Below the pieces are notes generated by a model, which was given only the letters and a program-made list of their open reading frames with translations, searched no databases and was not told where the DNA came from. DNA of 64,000 nucleotides from Betaproteobacteria bacterium (GTDB lineage Bacteria > Pseudomonadota > Gammaproteobacteria > Burkholderiales > Usitatibacteraceae): positions 124,001-188,000 of the forward strand of contig JADJMI010000028.1 in the NCBI GenBank assembly GCA_016709665.1, written 5' to 3'. A program made the position numbers and the translations under genes. This document shows, piece by piece, positions 26,685 to 35,464 of the stretch (positions are counted from its first letter, which is position 1; the number at the start of each line of letters is the position of its first letter).

Positions 26685-27458
26685 CTAGAGCGAGTTGACG
26701 AGGTGGCCGCCGTCGGCGACCACGATGGAGCCGGTCATGTAGGCGCCGGCGCCGGAGGCGAGCAGCAGCAGGGCGCCCTCGAGGTCGCGCGGCGTGCCGA
26801 TGCGGCGCTGCGGGATGCGCTTCACCATCAGCTGCCCGGCCTCCGACTTGAAGAAGCCGCTGTTGATCTCCGTCTCGACGTAGCCCGGCGCGATGGCGTT
26901 CACGCGGATGCCGTGGCGCGCCCACTCGAGCGCGAGGGCCTTCGTGAGGTGGATGAGCGCGGCCTTGGCGGCGCTGTAGGCGAGCAGGTGATTGGCGACG
27001 CGAAGGCCCAGCACCGAGGCGATGTTCACGATGCTGCCGCCTTCCCCGCCGGCGAGCATGGCCTGTGCCGCGGCCTGCGCCACGCGCCAGGCGCCGTCGA
27101 GGTTGGTGTCGATCACGCGACGCCAGTTTTCCTCCGGCAGGCTCATCGACGGGTGGGTATCGGCGATGCCGGCGTTGTTGACCAGGATGTCGAGGCGTCC
27201 CGCGAGGTCCGCGGCCTTGGCGACGGCGGCCTTCACGCTGGCCGGGTCGGTCACGTCGAGCGACACCGCGTGGGCCGTGCCGCCCTCCGACTCGATCAGC
27301 GCCACGAGGCGCTCGAGCCTGTCCGCGCGCCGGGCGGCCGCGATAACGACGGCGCCGCGCGAAGCGAGCGCCCGGGCGAAGTGCTCGCCGAGCCCGCTCG
27401 AGGCGCCGGTGACGAGCGCCGCCTTGCCGCTCACGTCGAAGAGCGCATCGCGCGTCAT
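26685..27458 (-). CDS. Short-chain dehydrogenase/reductase
   Basis: The 257-residue SDR has the cofactor motif ALVTGASSGLGEHFA (TGxxxGxG, about 17-24), the ILVNNAGIAD motif, the active-site YSAAKAALIHLTKALALEW (Tyr and Lys of YxxxK), and APGYVETEI. Preference for NAD or NADP is unclear; ARRADRL after the second strand would fit NADP. It probably oxidises a 3-hydroxyacyl-CoA or alcohol intermediate. Its ATG overlaps the stop of the DUF6285 gene (ATGA) and its stop is 7 nt before the acyl-CoA dehydrogenase. Confidence 0.92.
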   Translation of the reverse strand: MTRDALFDVSGKAALVTGASSGLGEHFARALASRGAVVIAAARRADRLERLVALIESEGGTAHAVSLDVTDPASVKAAVAKAADLAGRLDILVNNAGIADTHPSMSLPEENWRRVIDTNLDGAWRVAQAAAQAMLAGGEGGSIVNIASVLGLRVANHLLAYSAAKAALIHLTKALALEWARHGIRVNAIAPGYVETEINSGFFKSEAGQLMVKRIPQRRIGTPRDLEGALLLLASGAGAYMTGSIVVADGGHLVNSL

Positions 27459-27832
27459 GGCTGCTCCCGGGTGGGGCGAAGTGCCCTGGGATTGCTCACG
27501 GCCAGGCGCTCGCGCGTGGTGGCCTCCAGGTGCCGCAGAAGCGCCGCGCGTGCCTCGCCCTCGTCGAAGGCCCCGGCGCGGATGCGGGCGGCCAACTGGC
27601 GGTTGGCCTCGGCGAGCGATTCGCCCGCGGCGATGCCGAGGAGGGGGCCGAGGCGCTCGCGCTCCGCGACATCGCCCCGGGGCCCGTCGAGTTCGCGCAT
27701 CGAGATGGCGATCGCGTTCGCGGCCATCAACGCGGCATAGCGCTTGTCGGCGGGCAATTGGGGCACGACCTCGTTCACGAGGGCCGCGCGGGCGGCCTCG
27801 AGCAGTTCGCGGGCGCCGGGTTCGACCTTCAT
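27455..27832 (-). CDS. DUF6285-type small protein of APH/acyl-CoA dehydrogenase operons
   Basis: The 125-residue protein is mostly helical: LLEAARAALVNEVVPQLPADKRYAALMAANAIAISMREL, then LLGIAAGESLAEANRQLAARIRAGAFD and a basic C-terminal tail. This matches the small DUF6285 family found next to APH-like kinases and acyl-CoA dehydrogenases. Function unknown. Both ends overlap neighbours by 4 nt (APH upstream, SDR downstream), which gives strong coupling and suggests a subunit or chaperone of this pathway. The start at ATG 27832 is fixed by that overlap. Confidence 0.78.
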   Translation of the reverse strand: MKVEPGARELLEAARAALVNEVVPQLPADKRYAALMAANAIAISMRELDGPRGDVAERERLGPLLGIAAGESLAEANRQLAARIRAGAFDEGEARAALLRHLEATTRERLAVSNPRALRPTREQP

Positions 27833-28893
27833 GCGCGGCCTTTCGTGAGGGCGAGGATCTCGCTTTCGAGTTCGGGAACGATGTGGGCCGTGAGCGCCAG
27901 TTCGAGGGACGCCTGGCTGCCGGAGCGGTGGCGTTCGGCCTGTTGCAGGGCGATGAGCGCCCAGCGCAGGTGGGCGAGCACCTGCCAGTAGATCGTCTCC
28001 TCCCACGTCACGCTCGCGCCCCCTTCGGCCGCGTAGCCGGCGAGGAAATCCGCCGCGCTGCCGATGCCGCCGGCCTCGCGATCGGGCCGCGCGAATCGCC
28101 AGCACCTCGCGAGCATCCAGCCGAGGTCCTCGCGCGGATCGCCCCAGCCCGCGAACTCCCAGTCGAGTGCGGCGGTGAGCCGGCCTTCGTGGACGAGGTA
28201 GTTGCCCGTCCGGTAGTCGCGGTGCAACAGGCGCGAGGGCAGCGGCGCGGGCGCATGGCGCGCGCACCACGCGAGGCCCCACTCGAGCGCGGGCCAGGCT
28301 TCGCCGCGCAAGGCGCCCAGTTCGTCGAGCCCTTGGCGGTAGTCCGCGACGCACGCTCTTGCGCCGTCCGCCGGCGCATCGCCCAGGAAGGCGAGGGCGG
28401 CCACGGGTGGCGCCACGCGATGCAGCCGGGCGAGGTTGGCGCCGAGCTCGCGGGCAAGGCCCGGCCGGTCCGGCACGAGCGCATCGTCCTTGCTGAGGCG
28501 GTGACCGGCGGTGACGCCCGGGACGCGGCGCATCGCGAAGAAGTCCTGCCCGCCTTCGCCGGCGCACAGGAACAGCGGTTCGGGAACGAGGACGCCGGCG
28601 GCGTGAACCGCGCGCAGGATCGCGAACTCGCTCGCCCGCGAATGGCTCGCGGCGACGGCCGAGGGCGCATCCTTGCGCAGCACCCAGTCGTGCGTGCCGG
28701 CGTGGGGTCCCGAAGCGACTCGCGCCTCGACGGCGATGTTCTCCTGGATGGCGCCACCGGAAAGCCGGACCCACGAGGCGAGCCGGACGGGGCCGCCGCA
28801 CGCGAGGGCCAGCGCCCGTTCGGCGCGTTCGAGCGCATCGTCGGCGGTCCCGTCTCCGGGTCGCGCGGCGTCGTGCTTGCGTGGGGCGTTCAT
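27829..28893 (-). CDS. APH-family phosphotransferase (ACAD10/11-like kinase)
   Basis: The 354-residue protein has the aminoglycoside phosphotransferase/kinase fold: an N-terminal lobe with LSGGAIQENIAVEA and WVLRKDAPS, and a catalytic loop LLHRDYRTGNYLVHEGRLTAALDWEFAGWGDPREDLGWML holding the Brenner motif and the metal-binding D. In eukaryotic ACAD10/11 such a kinase domain is fused to the dehydrogenase and phosphorylates 4-hydroxyacyl-CoAs. Here it is a separate operon partner, so resistance is unlikely. The start is ATG 28893; a TTG seven codons upstream is possible. First gene of the operon; divergent from surE. Confidence 0.86.
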   Translation of the reverse strand: MNAPRKHDAARPGDGTADDALERAERALALACGGPVRLASWVRLSGGAIQENIAVEARVASGPHAGTHDWVLRKDAPSAVAASHSRASEFAILRAVHAAGVLVPEPLFLCAGEGGQDFFAMRRVPGVTAGHRLSKDDALVPDRPGLARELGANLARLHRVAPPVAALAFLGDAPADGARACVADYRQGLDELGALRGEAWPALEWGLAWCARHAPAPLPSRLLHRDYRTGNYLVHEGRLTAALDWEFAGWGDPREDLGWMLARCWRFARPDREAGGIGSAADFLAGYAAEGGASVTWEETIYWQVLAHLRWALIALQQAERHRSGSQASLELALTAHIVPELESEILALTKGRA

Positions 28894-28963
28894 GGGAAGC
28901 GTTCTCGAAGGCAAGCGATCATTCTAGCCGACGCGATTCGCGGGGAAGCCGGGGTCCATCGGG

Positions 28964-28969
28964 TATAAT
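28964..28969 (+). promoter_or_regulatory. -10 element upstream of surE
   Basis: Perfect TATAAT, 35 nt before the surE ATG, in the 111-nt gap between the divergent APH and surE genes. No good -35 is visible at the usual distance. Confidence 0.55.
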
Positions 28970-29004
28970 CCGCGACCAAAACCCAAGGGCGCAAAGCCCC
29001 CGAG

Positions 29005-29751
29005 ATGCGCATCCTCCTTTCCAACGACGACGGATACTTCGCCCCCGGGCTCGCGGCGCTCGCGGAGGGCCTGGCCCCGCTGGGGGAAATCACGGTGGTG
29101 GCCCCGGAGCGCGACCGCAGCGGCGCCTCCAACTCGCTCACCCTCGACCGCCCGCTCACGCTGCGGCGTGCCCGGGACAACTGGTGGTACGTGAACGGCA
29201 CGCCCACGGACTGCGTGCACATGGCCGTCACGGGGCTGCTCGACATCGAACCGGACATCGTCGTCTCCGGCATCAACGCGGGCTCGAACATGGGCGACGA
29301 CACGCTCTATTCGGGCACCGTCGCCGCGGCGACCGAGGGCTACCTGCTGGGCATCCCGGCCATCGCGATGTCGCTCGCCTGGGGCGGGGACTTCTCGAAC
29401 TTCGCGGCCGCGGCACGCGTCGCGCGCGAACTGGTCGAGCGCATCCGGCGCGAGCCTTTCCCGGAGCCGGTCCTGCTCAACGTGAACGTGCCCGACGTGC
29501 CCTACGAACGGCTCGCCGGCCTCGAGGTCACGCGCCTGGGCCGCCGCCACAAGGCGCAGCCGGTCGTGAAGGGCACGAATCCGCGCGGCGAGACCGTGTA
29601 CTGGGTCGGGCCCGCGGGCGCGGCCCGCGACGCCGGACCGGGCACCGATTTCAACGCGGTCGAGCGCGGGGTCGTGTCCGTCACGCCGCTCCAGGTGGAT
29701 CTCACGCATCCCGGGCAACTCGCCCCGCTGAAGGGTTGGATCGCCCGGTGA
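29005..29751 (+). CDS. surE: 5'/3'-nucleotidase SurE
   Basis: SurE is a metal-dependent nucleotidase that removes phosphate from nucleoside monophosphates and short polyphosphates, linked to stationary-phase survival. The 248-residue protein has the N-terminal metal-site ILLSNDDGYFAPGLAAL (Asp-Asp), APERDRSGASNSLTLDRPL, NGTPTDCVHMA, and SGINAGSNMGDDTLYSGTVAAATEG. All are family signatures and the length is typical. It heads surE-pcm-nlpD. The stop overlaps the pcm GTG. Confidence 0.96.
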   Translation: MRILLSNDDGYFAPGLAALAEGLAPLGEITVVAPERDRSGASNSLTLDRPLTLRRARDNWWYVNGTPTDCVHMAVTGLLDIEPDIVVSGINAGSNMGDDTLYSGTVAAATEGYLLGIPAIAMSLAWGGDFSNFAAAARVARELVERIRREPFPEPVLLNVNVPDVPYERLAGLEVTRLGRRHKAQPVVKGTNPRGETVYWVGPAGAARDAGPGTDFNAVERGVVSVTPLQVDLTHPGQLAPLKGWIAR

Positions 29752-30404
29752 ATGCCTCGGCCGGCATCGGGATGACCTCCGACCGCACGCGCGCCCGCAT
29801 GGTGGAGGCGCTGCGCAAGGCCGGCATCCGCGACGAGAAGGTCCTCGCCGTCATGCTCGAGCTGCCGCGCCACGCCTTCGTGGAGCCCGGCATCGCCTCG
29901 CGCGCCTACGAGGACACGCCCCTGCCCATCGGCCACGGCCAGACGATCTCCAGCCCCACCATCGTGGCCCTCATGACGCAGCTCCTGCTCGAGAAAGGCA
30001 CGCCGGCGAAGGTGCTCGAGATCGGCACCGGCTGCGGCTACCAGGCGGCCGTGCTCTCGAAGCTCGTGAAGGAGGTCTACACGCTCGAGCGCATCGCGCC
30101 CCTCATGGACAAGGCCCGGCGCCACCTGCGCGACCTGCGCGTCTACAACGTGCGCTTCAAGCACGCGGACGGCTACAAGGGCTACGTCGAGGGCGCGCCG
30201 TACGACGGCATCCTCTGCGCGGCCACGGCGGCGCGCGTGCCCGAGGCCCTCAAGGAACAGCTCGCCGTGGGCGGCCGCCTGGTGATCCCTGTGGGCACGC
30301 CCGAGGAGCAGTGGCTGCACGTGGTCGAGCGCACCCCCACGGGGTTCACCGAGCAGAAGCGCGAAGCCGTCCGGTTCGTGCCGCTGCTTCCCGGGCTCGC
30401 GTGA
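29748..30404 (+). CDS. pcm: Protein-L-isoaspartate O-methyltransferase
   Basis: Pcm repairs aged proteins by methylating L-isoaspartate with S-adenosylmethionine. The 218-residue protein shows MVEALRKAGIRDEKVLAVMLELPRHAFV, YEDTPLPIGHGQTISSPTIVALMTQLL, the SAM motif VLEIGTGCGYQAAVLS and the C-terminal EAVRFVPLLPG. I choose GTG 29748, which overlaps the surE stop and keeps the GIGMTS segment that precedes the helix in relatives; ATG 29772 is the alternative. Its own stop overlaps a GTG at 30401, but nlpD more likely starts at 30449. Confidence 0.94.
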   Translation: MNASAGIGMTSDRTRARMVEALRKAGIRDEKVLAVMLELPRHAFVEPGIASRAYEDTPLPIGHGQTISSPTIVALMTQLLLEKGTPAKVLEIGTGCGYQAAVLSKLVKEVYTLERIAPLMDKARRHLRDLRVYNVRFKHADGYKGYVEGAPYDGILCAATAARVPEALKEQLAVGGRLVIPVGTPEEQWLHVVERTPTGFTEQKREAVRFVPLLPGLA

Positions 30405-30448
30405 GCACCGGGGAATTCCCGCGCGAAGGCGCGGTCGGAGCGAAGGCC

Positions 30449-31416
30449 ATGGGATTCAAGCGTGCAGCCGCCCTCGTCATCGTCGTCCTCGCCGCCGGAT
30501 GCGCCACCAAGCGCCCCGCGCCCGTGGTCGAGCGCTCGCCCGAGGCGCCCGCGCCGCGCGTCGAGGCGCCACGGCCCGCGCCGCCCAAGCCCGCGGAGAA
30601 GCCGATCGCCACCCACGTGGTGAAGCGCGGCGAGACGCTCGTGGGCGTCGCCCTGCAGTACGGGCTCGATTACCGCGAGCTCGCGGCCTGGAACGGCATC
30701 GCGAACCCCAACGTCATCAGCGTGGGGCAGACCCTCCTGCTCGGCGCGCCGGCGGGCGCCCCGCCGGCAATGGCCGCCACTCCCGTCGCGACCCCCCTCG
30801 CGCCGAGCGGCCCGGTGATCGAATCGCGACCGCTCGCCAACACCGACAAGGTGAAGGTCGAGCCGCGCGGCCAGCGGCTGCCGTACTCCGATCGAAATCT
30901 CGCGCAACTCTCGGCCGGCGATGCGGGCGCGGTGACGCCACCCGCGCCGCCCGTGCCGGCAAGTCCGCCGGCACGCCCCCGCCGGTCGCCATGGCCCCCG
31001 CGCCGCCTCCCGCGCCCGCCGCCCCCGAGAAGGCGACGGGAACGGCGGTCGAGGCGATCGACTGGTCCTGGCCCGTGAAGGGCAAGGTGCTCTCGGGCTT
31101 CACGGAATCGAGCAAGGGCATCGACATCGGCGGCCGGAAGGGCGCCCCGGTGATCGCCGCCTCGGGCGGGCGCGTCGTGTACGCGGGCACGGGCCTGCGC
31201 GGCTACGGCAAGCTCGTCATCATCAAGCACAACGACACCTGGCTTTCCGCCTACGCCCACAACGAGAACATCCTCGTGAAGGAGCAGCAGGACGTGAAGC
31301 GCGGCCAGAAGATCGCCGAGATGGGCTCGACCGATGCCGACCAGGTGAAGCTCCACTTCGAGATCCGCCGCCAGGGCAAGCCGGTCGACCCCGTGAAGCT
31401 CCTTCCCTCGCCTTGA
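30449..31416 (+). CDS. nlpD: NlpD-type LysM/M23 lipoprotein, frameshifted in this sequence
   Basis: NlpD is an outer-membrane lipoprotein that activates septal amidase AmiC. The reading starts at ATG 30449 (GGAG eight bases upstream), with lipobox LAAGC (Cys 18) and a LysM domain (about 55-98, THVVKRGETLVGVALQYG). At about 30950-30985 the reading must change frame to reach the M23 domain (WPVKGKVLSGFTESSKGIDIGG through VKLHFEIRRQGKPVDP). Adding one base gives a continuous 322-residue protein. The M23 metal ligands are degenerate (SKGID and KLHFE instead of HxxxD and HxH), as in E. coli NlpD, so an activator role fits. No rpoS follows. Confidence 0.85.
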
Positions 31417-31437
31417 TTCGCGGGCGCCGCCCGCCGT

Positions 31438-33411
31438 TCAGGCCGGCCGGAAGTCCCGGACCCTTTGCGCGAGTTCCCTCGCCTCGGGGGCGGTGAGTCC
31501 CGTGCCGTAGCGCGCCTGCACGTAGCGTTCCGTGATCGCGACGGCCTCCGGGCCGAGATCCGGCCGGGCCGCGCGCACGCGCGCCAGGTAGTCGAGCGGG
31601 CCCTCGTGCGGCGCCCGGGCGAGGCCGGCCCGCGCCAGCTTCTCGCCGTAGCGCTTCCAGGCGCGCACGGCGGGCGGGTCGCGCCGGGGCAGGTCGCGTG
31701 CCACGAGCCAGAGGCTCACGAGCCCGGCCACCGCGAAGGAGACGCCAGCCAGCCAGAGGGCGAGCGTCATCCAGTCGAGGGCATCGATGCCGAGCCGGGT
31801 GAGGAACTGGCGCTGCCGGTCGATGTTGTAGCCCAGCACCCACTGGTTCCACTGGCTGTTGAGGGCGTCCCACGCGAAGCGCAGGTTGGAGAGGATGCCC
31901 AGGCGGTCGGCGGCGATGAGGGAGGGGATGACGCCGATCGGCCCGAGCGCCGCGTTGATGCCGCTGTCGATGCGGTTGGGCGATACGGCGGATGTCGGAT
32001 CGACGCGCACCCAGCCCTCGCCCTCGAGCCAGACCTCGACCCAGGCATGGGCGTCGGCCTGCCGCACGATCAGCTCGCGGTTGAGCGGATTGATCTCGCC
32101 GCCCTGGTAACCCGTCACGATGCGCGAGGGAATGCCCGCCGCGCGCATGAGCAGGGCGAAGCTGCCCGCGTAGTGCTCGCAGAAGCCGCGCTTCTTGTCG
32201 AAGAGGAACTCGTCGTAGGGGTCGTCGGATTCGAGCAGCGGCGGCTCGAGCGTGTAGGTGAACTGGGAATTGAAGTACTGCAGCGCGCGGCCGATGACGC
32301 GGCGCGGGTCCGGGTTCTCGGCCGCCCACTGGCGGCCCAGGGCGATCGTGCGCGGGTTCTGCCAGGTGTTGAACCGCAGCGCGAACTCGCGAAAGCCCGC
32401 GGGCAGCTTCTCCCCGAACCGGTAGTCGAGGTAGGAGGTCATCTCGTAGCGCAGGCGCGCATCCACGGGGCGCACGGACCGCAACTGCAGGTCGTGGCGC
32501 GCGGACACGCCCGGTGGCAGTGTCCCCGGCACGTCGAGCGCGAAGAGCCAGTGCTTGCCGTGCGGCTCGACCGTCATCGCGTACTTCACGGGTCGCTCGG
32601 CCTTCGGGTACTCGAGCGCCGCCGCGGGCGAGAATTCCGACATGCGCCAGGACCGCCCGTCGAAGGCCCAGAGCACCGGCCCGCGGAAATAGAGCCATTG
32701 ATAGGCCGGGATGTCGCCGTCGAACTCGACGCGGAAGGCCGTCGCCTCCGACTGGATGAGCTTCGAGATGTTGCCGGGCGTCATGGTGTCCGACAGGCCC
32801 GACAGGCCGGCCCGCGCGTCCTGCGGCAGGGCCCAGAGCGGGCCGGTCACGCGCGGGAAGAGGACGAAGAGCACCACCATGAGGGGCAACGCCTGCGCGA
32901 GGAGCTTGCCCGCGGGCACGAGGCGCTCGGCGACGGTGGCCGGCCGGCCCATGCCGCGCTGGTAGCCCACGAGCGTGGCGACGAAGATCCACACGCACGC
33001 GAGCATGTAGATCCCCATCGGGATGGTCTGCGAGTACAGGAAGTTCGTCATCACCAGCACGAAGCCGAGGTGGATCGCGAGCAGCACCTCGCGGGAGGTG
33101 CGCATCTCGACGAGCTTCATCGCGGCCATGAGGATGAGGAGCGTCGTGCCCGCGTCGCGCCCGAAGAGCCGGCCGTACTGCAGGAAGGTGCCCGCCGCGG
33201 CCGCCACCGTGAGCAGGAAGACGACCCAGCGCATCGGGAAGTGCCGCGCGCGCCAGGCGACCCAGCCGCGCCACGCGACCATCAGCACGAAGAAGGCGCC
33301 GACCCATTCCGGCATGCGCGCGAGGTGCGGCGCGACGACGAAGAGCATGGCGCCCAGGAGCCACATCACGCCCCGCGCGTCGAGGGCGGCGTTGGGTATC
33401 GCGGCGCTCAT
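31438..33411 (-). CDS. TgpA-like transmembrane transglutaminase
   Basis: The 657-residue protein has an N-terminal block of about six membrane segments (about 15-190, DUF3488), then an extracytoplasmic transglutaminase-like domain with the Cys-His-Asp triad: KKRGFCEHYAGSFALLMRAAGIPSRIVTGYQGGE, DAHAWVEVWLEGEGWVRVDPTSAV. A final membrane segment (ALWLAGVSFAVAGLVSLWLV) and a DUF4129-like tail follow. It resembles Pseudomonas TgpA, an inner-membrane protein needed for growth. Its ATG overlaps the DUF58 gene stop. It forms a moxR-DUF58-tgpA operon. It is convergent with nlpD; a small GC stem lies in the 21-nt gap. Confidence 0.9.
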   Translation of the reverse strand: MSAAIPNAALDARGVMWLLGAMLFVVAPHLARMPEWVGAFFVLMVAWRGWVAWRARHFPMRWVVFLLTVAAAAGTFLQYGRLFGRDAGTTLLILMAAMKLVEMRTSREVLLAIHLGFVLVMTNFLYSQTIPMGIYMLACVWIFVATLVGYQRGMGRPATVAERLVPAGKLLAQALPLMVVLFVLFPRVTGPLWALPQDARAGLSGLSDTMTPGNISKLIQSEATAFRVEFDGDIPAYQWLYFRGPVLWAFDGRSWRMSEFSPAAALEYPKAERPVKYAMTVEPHGKHWLFALDVPGTLPPGVSARHDLQLRSVRPVDARLRYEMTSYLDYRFGEKLPAGFREFALRFNTWQNPRTIALGRQWAAENPDPRRVIGRALQYFNSQFTYTLEPPLLESDDPYDEFLFDKKRGFCEHYAGSFALLMRAAGIPSRIVTGYQGGEINPLNRELIVRQADAHAWVEVWLEGEGWVRVDPTSAVSPNRIDSGINAALGPIGVIPSLIAADRLGILSNLRFAWDALNSQWNQWVLGYNIDRQRQFLTRLGIDALDWMTLALWLAGVSFAVAGLVSLWLVARDLPRRDPPAVRAWKRYGEKLARAGLARAPHEGPLDYLARVRAARPDLGPEAVAITERYVQARYGTGLTAPEARELAQRVRDFRPA

Positions 33412-34367
33412 CGCGGTGCGCCCTCGCCGTGCAGGGCGAGGGCCTCGAGGCAGCGGGCCCGGTGCGATTCGCCCCGGTCCGGGGGAACGGATACGCCGGG
33501 AATGCGAAGGCCGTAGCGCAACCCGATGCGCTCGCACTCGATCACCCAGTGGGCGAGGAAGGAAAGGCGCGCCTCGGGATCCGCGGCCCGCGCGTCGTTC
33601 CAGTCGAGCCAGAGTTCGCCCGAGGCCGTCGCGTGGAATTCCTTGGTGAGCAGCTGGTCGCCGCGGGCGAGGGCCTTCCAGGCGACGTGGCGAAGCGGGT
33701 CGCCCTGCCGGTACTCGCGCAGGTGGTGGAAGTCGTCCTCGCCGGGGATGGGAACGCCCTCGCCGGACTCGCTCACCGAACGGCTGGGCGGCGGGCCGGC
33801 CGACGGGTCCGGCCTCGGGTACACGATCACGCCCTGGCCGAAGTCGAAGTAGGACCAGGCGTGGAATAGCCCGACGGGGTAGCGCGTGTAGATCTCGACC
33901 CGGCCGCACTTGAGCCGCCCGCGACGGCCGGCCTTGACCGCGATGCCGACCGTGGTCGCCTCGCGCTCGGCGATGTCGGCGAAGACGGGCTCCTCGTCCC
34001 GGCGGCGAAGGCCCACCGCGAATCGCTCGCGCACGGGCGACTCGATGACGACGGCGAAGTGCGCCGTGTCGCCCGCGAAGACGCTGTCGCCGCGGCCGGG
34101 CCGGATCCGCAGGTGCGCGAGGTTGCGCCAGGTGTGCAGCATGGCCACCGAGCCCATCGCGGCCAGCAGGAACGTGAGGATGAATCCCAGGGAAAGCGCG
34201 TAATTGATGGAGGCGACGAGGAGCACCAGCAGCACCAGCGCGAAGACGTAGCCTTCCTTCGACGGCAGGATGAAGATCCGCCGCTGGACGAGCGTGACGG
34301 GGGAGGTCTCCGGGAAGCGCGCCCGGAAGATCCAGTCGGCGATCGACTGGCGAAGGTTGGCGAGCAA
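33408..34367 (-). CDS. DUF58 (von Willebrand A-like) membrane protein
   Basis: The 319-residue protein has two closely spaced membrane segments near the N-terminus (about 35-80) and a DUF58 domain with the typical DFHHLREYRQGDPLRHVAWKALARGDQLLTKEF. DUF58 proteins are partners of MoxR ATPases and are thought to act as a VWA-like adaptor in a metal-linked chaperone system. No ATG or GTG is available upstream of the first membrane segment after the moxR stop. I choose TTG 34367, 18 nt downstream of that stop; a CTG at 34388 is possible but unlikely. The stop overlaps the tgpA ATG. Confidence 0.84.
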   Translation of the reverse strand: MLANLRQSIADWIFRARFPETSPVTLVQRRIFILPSKEGYVFALVLLVLLVASINYALSLGFILTFLLAAMGSVAMLHTWRNLAHLRIRPGRGDSVFAGDTAHFAVVIESPVRERFAVGLRRRDEEPVFADIAEREATTVGIAVKAGRRGRLKCGRVEIYTRYPVGLFHAWSYFDFGQGVIVYPRPDPSAGPPPSRSVSESGEGVPIPGEDDFHHLREYRQGDPLRHVAWKALARGDQLLTKEFHATASGELWLDWNDARAADPEARLSFLAHWVIECERIGLRYGLRIPGVSVPPDRGESHRARCLEALALHGEGAPR

Positions 34368-34384
34368 GCCCGCGCGCCCCGGGC

Positions 34385-35326
34385 TCAGGGGATGGCGACG
34401 GCCGTGAGCAGGTCGGCGGCCGCGTCGAAGCCGCCGCGCGCCGACTCGCCCGCCCCGTGCAGGCGATGGCCCACCACGGCCGGGAGGATGGCCTGCACGT
34501 CCTCGGGAAGCACCTGCGTGCGCCCCTGCATCATGGCCCAGGCTTGCGCGGCGCGAAGCACCGCGAGGCCGGCACGCGGCGAGAGGCCCTGGGCGTACTT
34601 GGGCGACTGGCGGGTGTGGGCGACGAGCGCCTGCACGTAGTCGAGGAGGGCGTCCGAGACGCCGACTTGCGGTACCGCCGCCTGCAGCGCCATGAGTTGC
34701 GGGGCATCGATCGCCGGCTCGAGGGTCGGCAGGATGTCGCGGCGCTCCTCGCCGCGCAGCAGCTCGCGCTCGGCCTTCGCGTCCGGATAGCCGAGCTGCA
34801 GGCGCATGAGGAATCGGTCGAGCTGGGATTCCGGCAGGGGGAAGGTGCCGACCTGGTTCTGCGGGTTCTGCGTGGCGATCACGAAGAAAGGCTCCGGGAG
34901 CGCGCGCGTCTCGCCCTCCGCCGTGACCTGGTGCTCCTCCATCGCCTCGAGCAGCGCGCTTTGCGCCTTGGGGCTCGCGCGGTTGATCTCGTCGGCGAGG
35001 ATGATCTGGGCGAAGATCGGGCCCGGGTGGAATCGGAAGGTGGACGATTCGCGCTCGAAGATCGAGACGCCGATGATGTCGGCCGGCAGGAGGTCCGAGG
35101 TGAACTGGATGCGCTGGTAGTGAAGGCCCAGCAGCCGCGCGAGGGCCTGCGAGAGCGTGGTCTTGCCGACCCCGGGCACGTCCTCGATGAGCAGGTGGCC
35201 GCGCGCGAGGATGCAGGCGAGGGCGAGGCGGATCTGGCGTTCCTTGCCCAGGATGACGCGAGAGGCGCGCGAGACGACGTCTTCCACGGGGTTGGCGGCA
35301 AGGCGGGCGCGGGCTTCGATGAGCAT
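34385..35326 (-). CDS. MoxR-family AAA+ ATPase
   Basis: The 313-residue ATPase has Walker A EDVPGVGKTTLSQ (about 49-60), Walker B QIILADEINRASPKAQSALLEAMEE, the IATQNPQNQVGTFPLPESQLDRF sensor region and a C-terminal lid with LSPRAGLAVLRAAQAWA. These are classic MoxR features. MoxR proteins act as chaperones for partner complexes, usually with DUF58 and TgpA proteins, the two genes directly downstream. First gene of the operon. The 138-nt gap upstream to the divergent 35465 gene should carry promoters for both; I see no convincing hexamer pair. Confidence 0.93.
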   Translation of the reverse strand: MLIEARARLAANPVEDVVSRASRVILGKERQIRLALACILARGHLLIEDVPGVGKTTLSQALARLLGLHYQRIQFTSDLLPADIIGVSIFERESSTFRFHPGPIFAQIILADEINRASPKAQSALLEAMEEHQVTAEGETRALPEPFFVIATQNPQNQVGTFPLPESQLDRFLMRLQLGYPDAKAERELLRGEERRDILPTLEPAIDAPQLMALQAAVPQVGVSDALLDYVQALVAHTRQSPKYAQGLSPRAGLAVLRAAQAWAMMQGRTQVLPEDVQAILPAVVGHRLHGAGESARGGFDAAADLLTAVAIP

Positions 35327-35464
35327 GGGTCTCGCGTCTGGCGGAAGGGAACCGGGTTCGCGGGTCGCGGGTCGAACGGACGGTCGGTTTCAGGATAGCA
35401 TCATGGGCATGGCCGCCGACCGCGTCTGTGACGCGCGTCACCGGTCCCACGCTACGGACAATCG

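Noticed and set aside
27829..28893. Antibiotic resistance reading of the APH-family gene
   Set aside because: Its operon partners are acyl-CoA enzymes and its sequence style is that of ACAD10/11-type kinases.
30950..30985. Programmed -1 frameshift in nlpD
   Set aside because: No slippery heptamer or downstream pseudoknot is evident, and similar breaks occur in four other unrelated genes, so a common technical cause is simpler.
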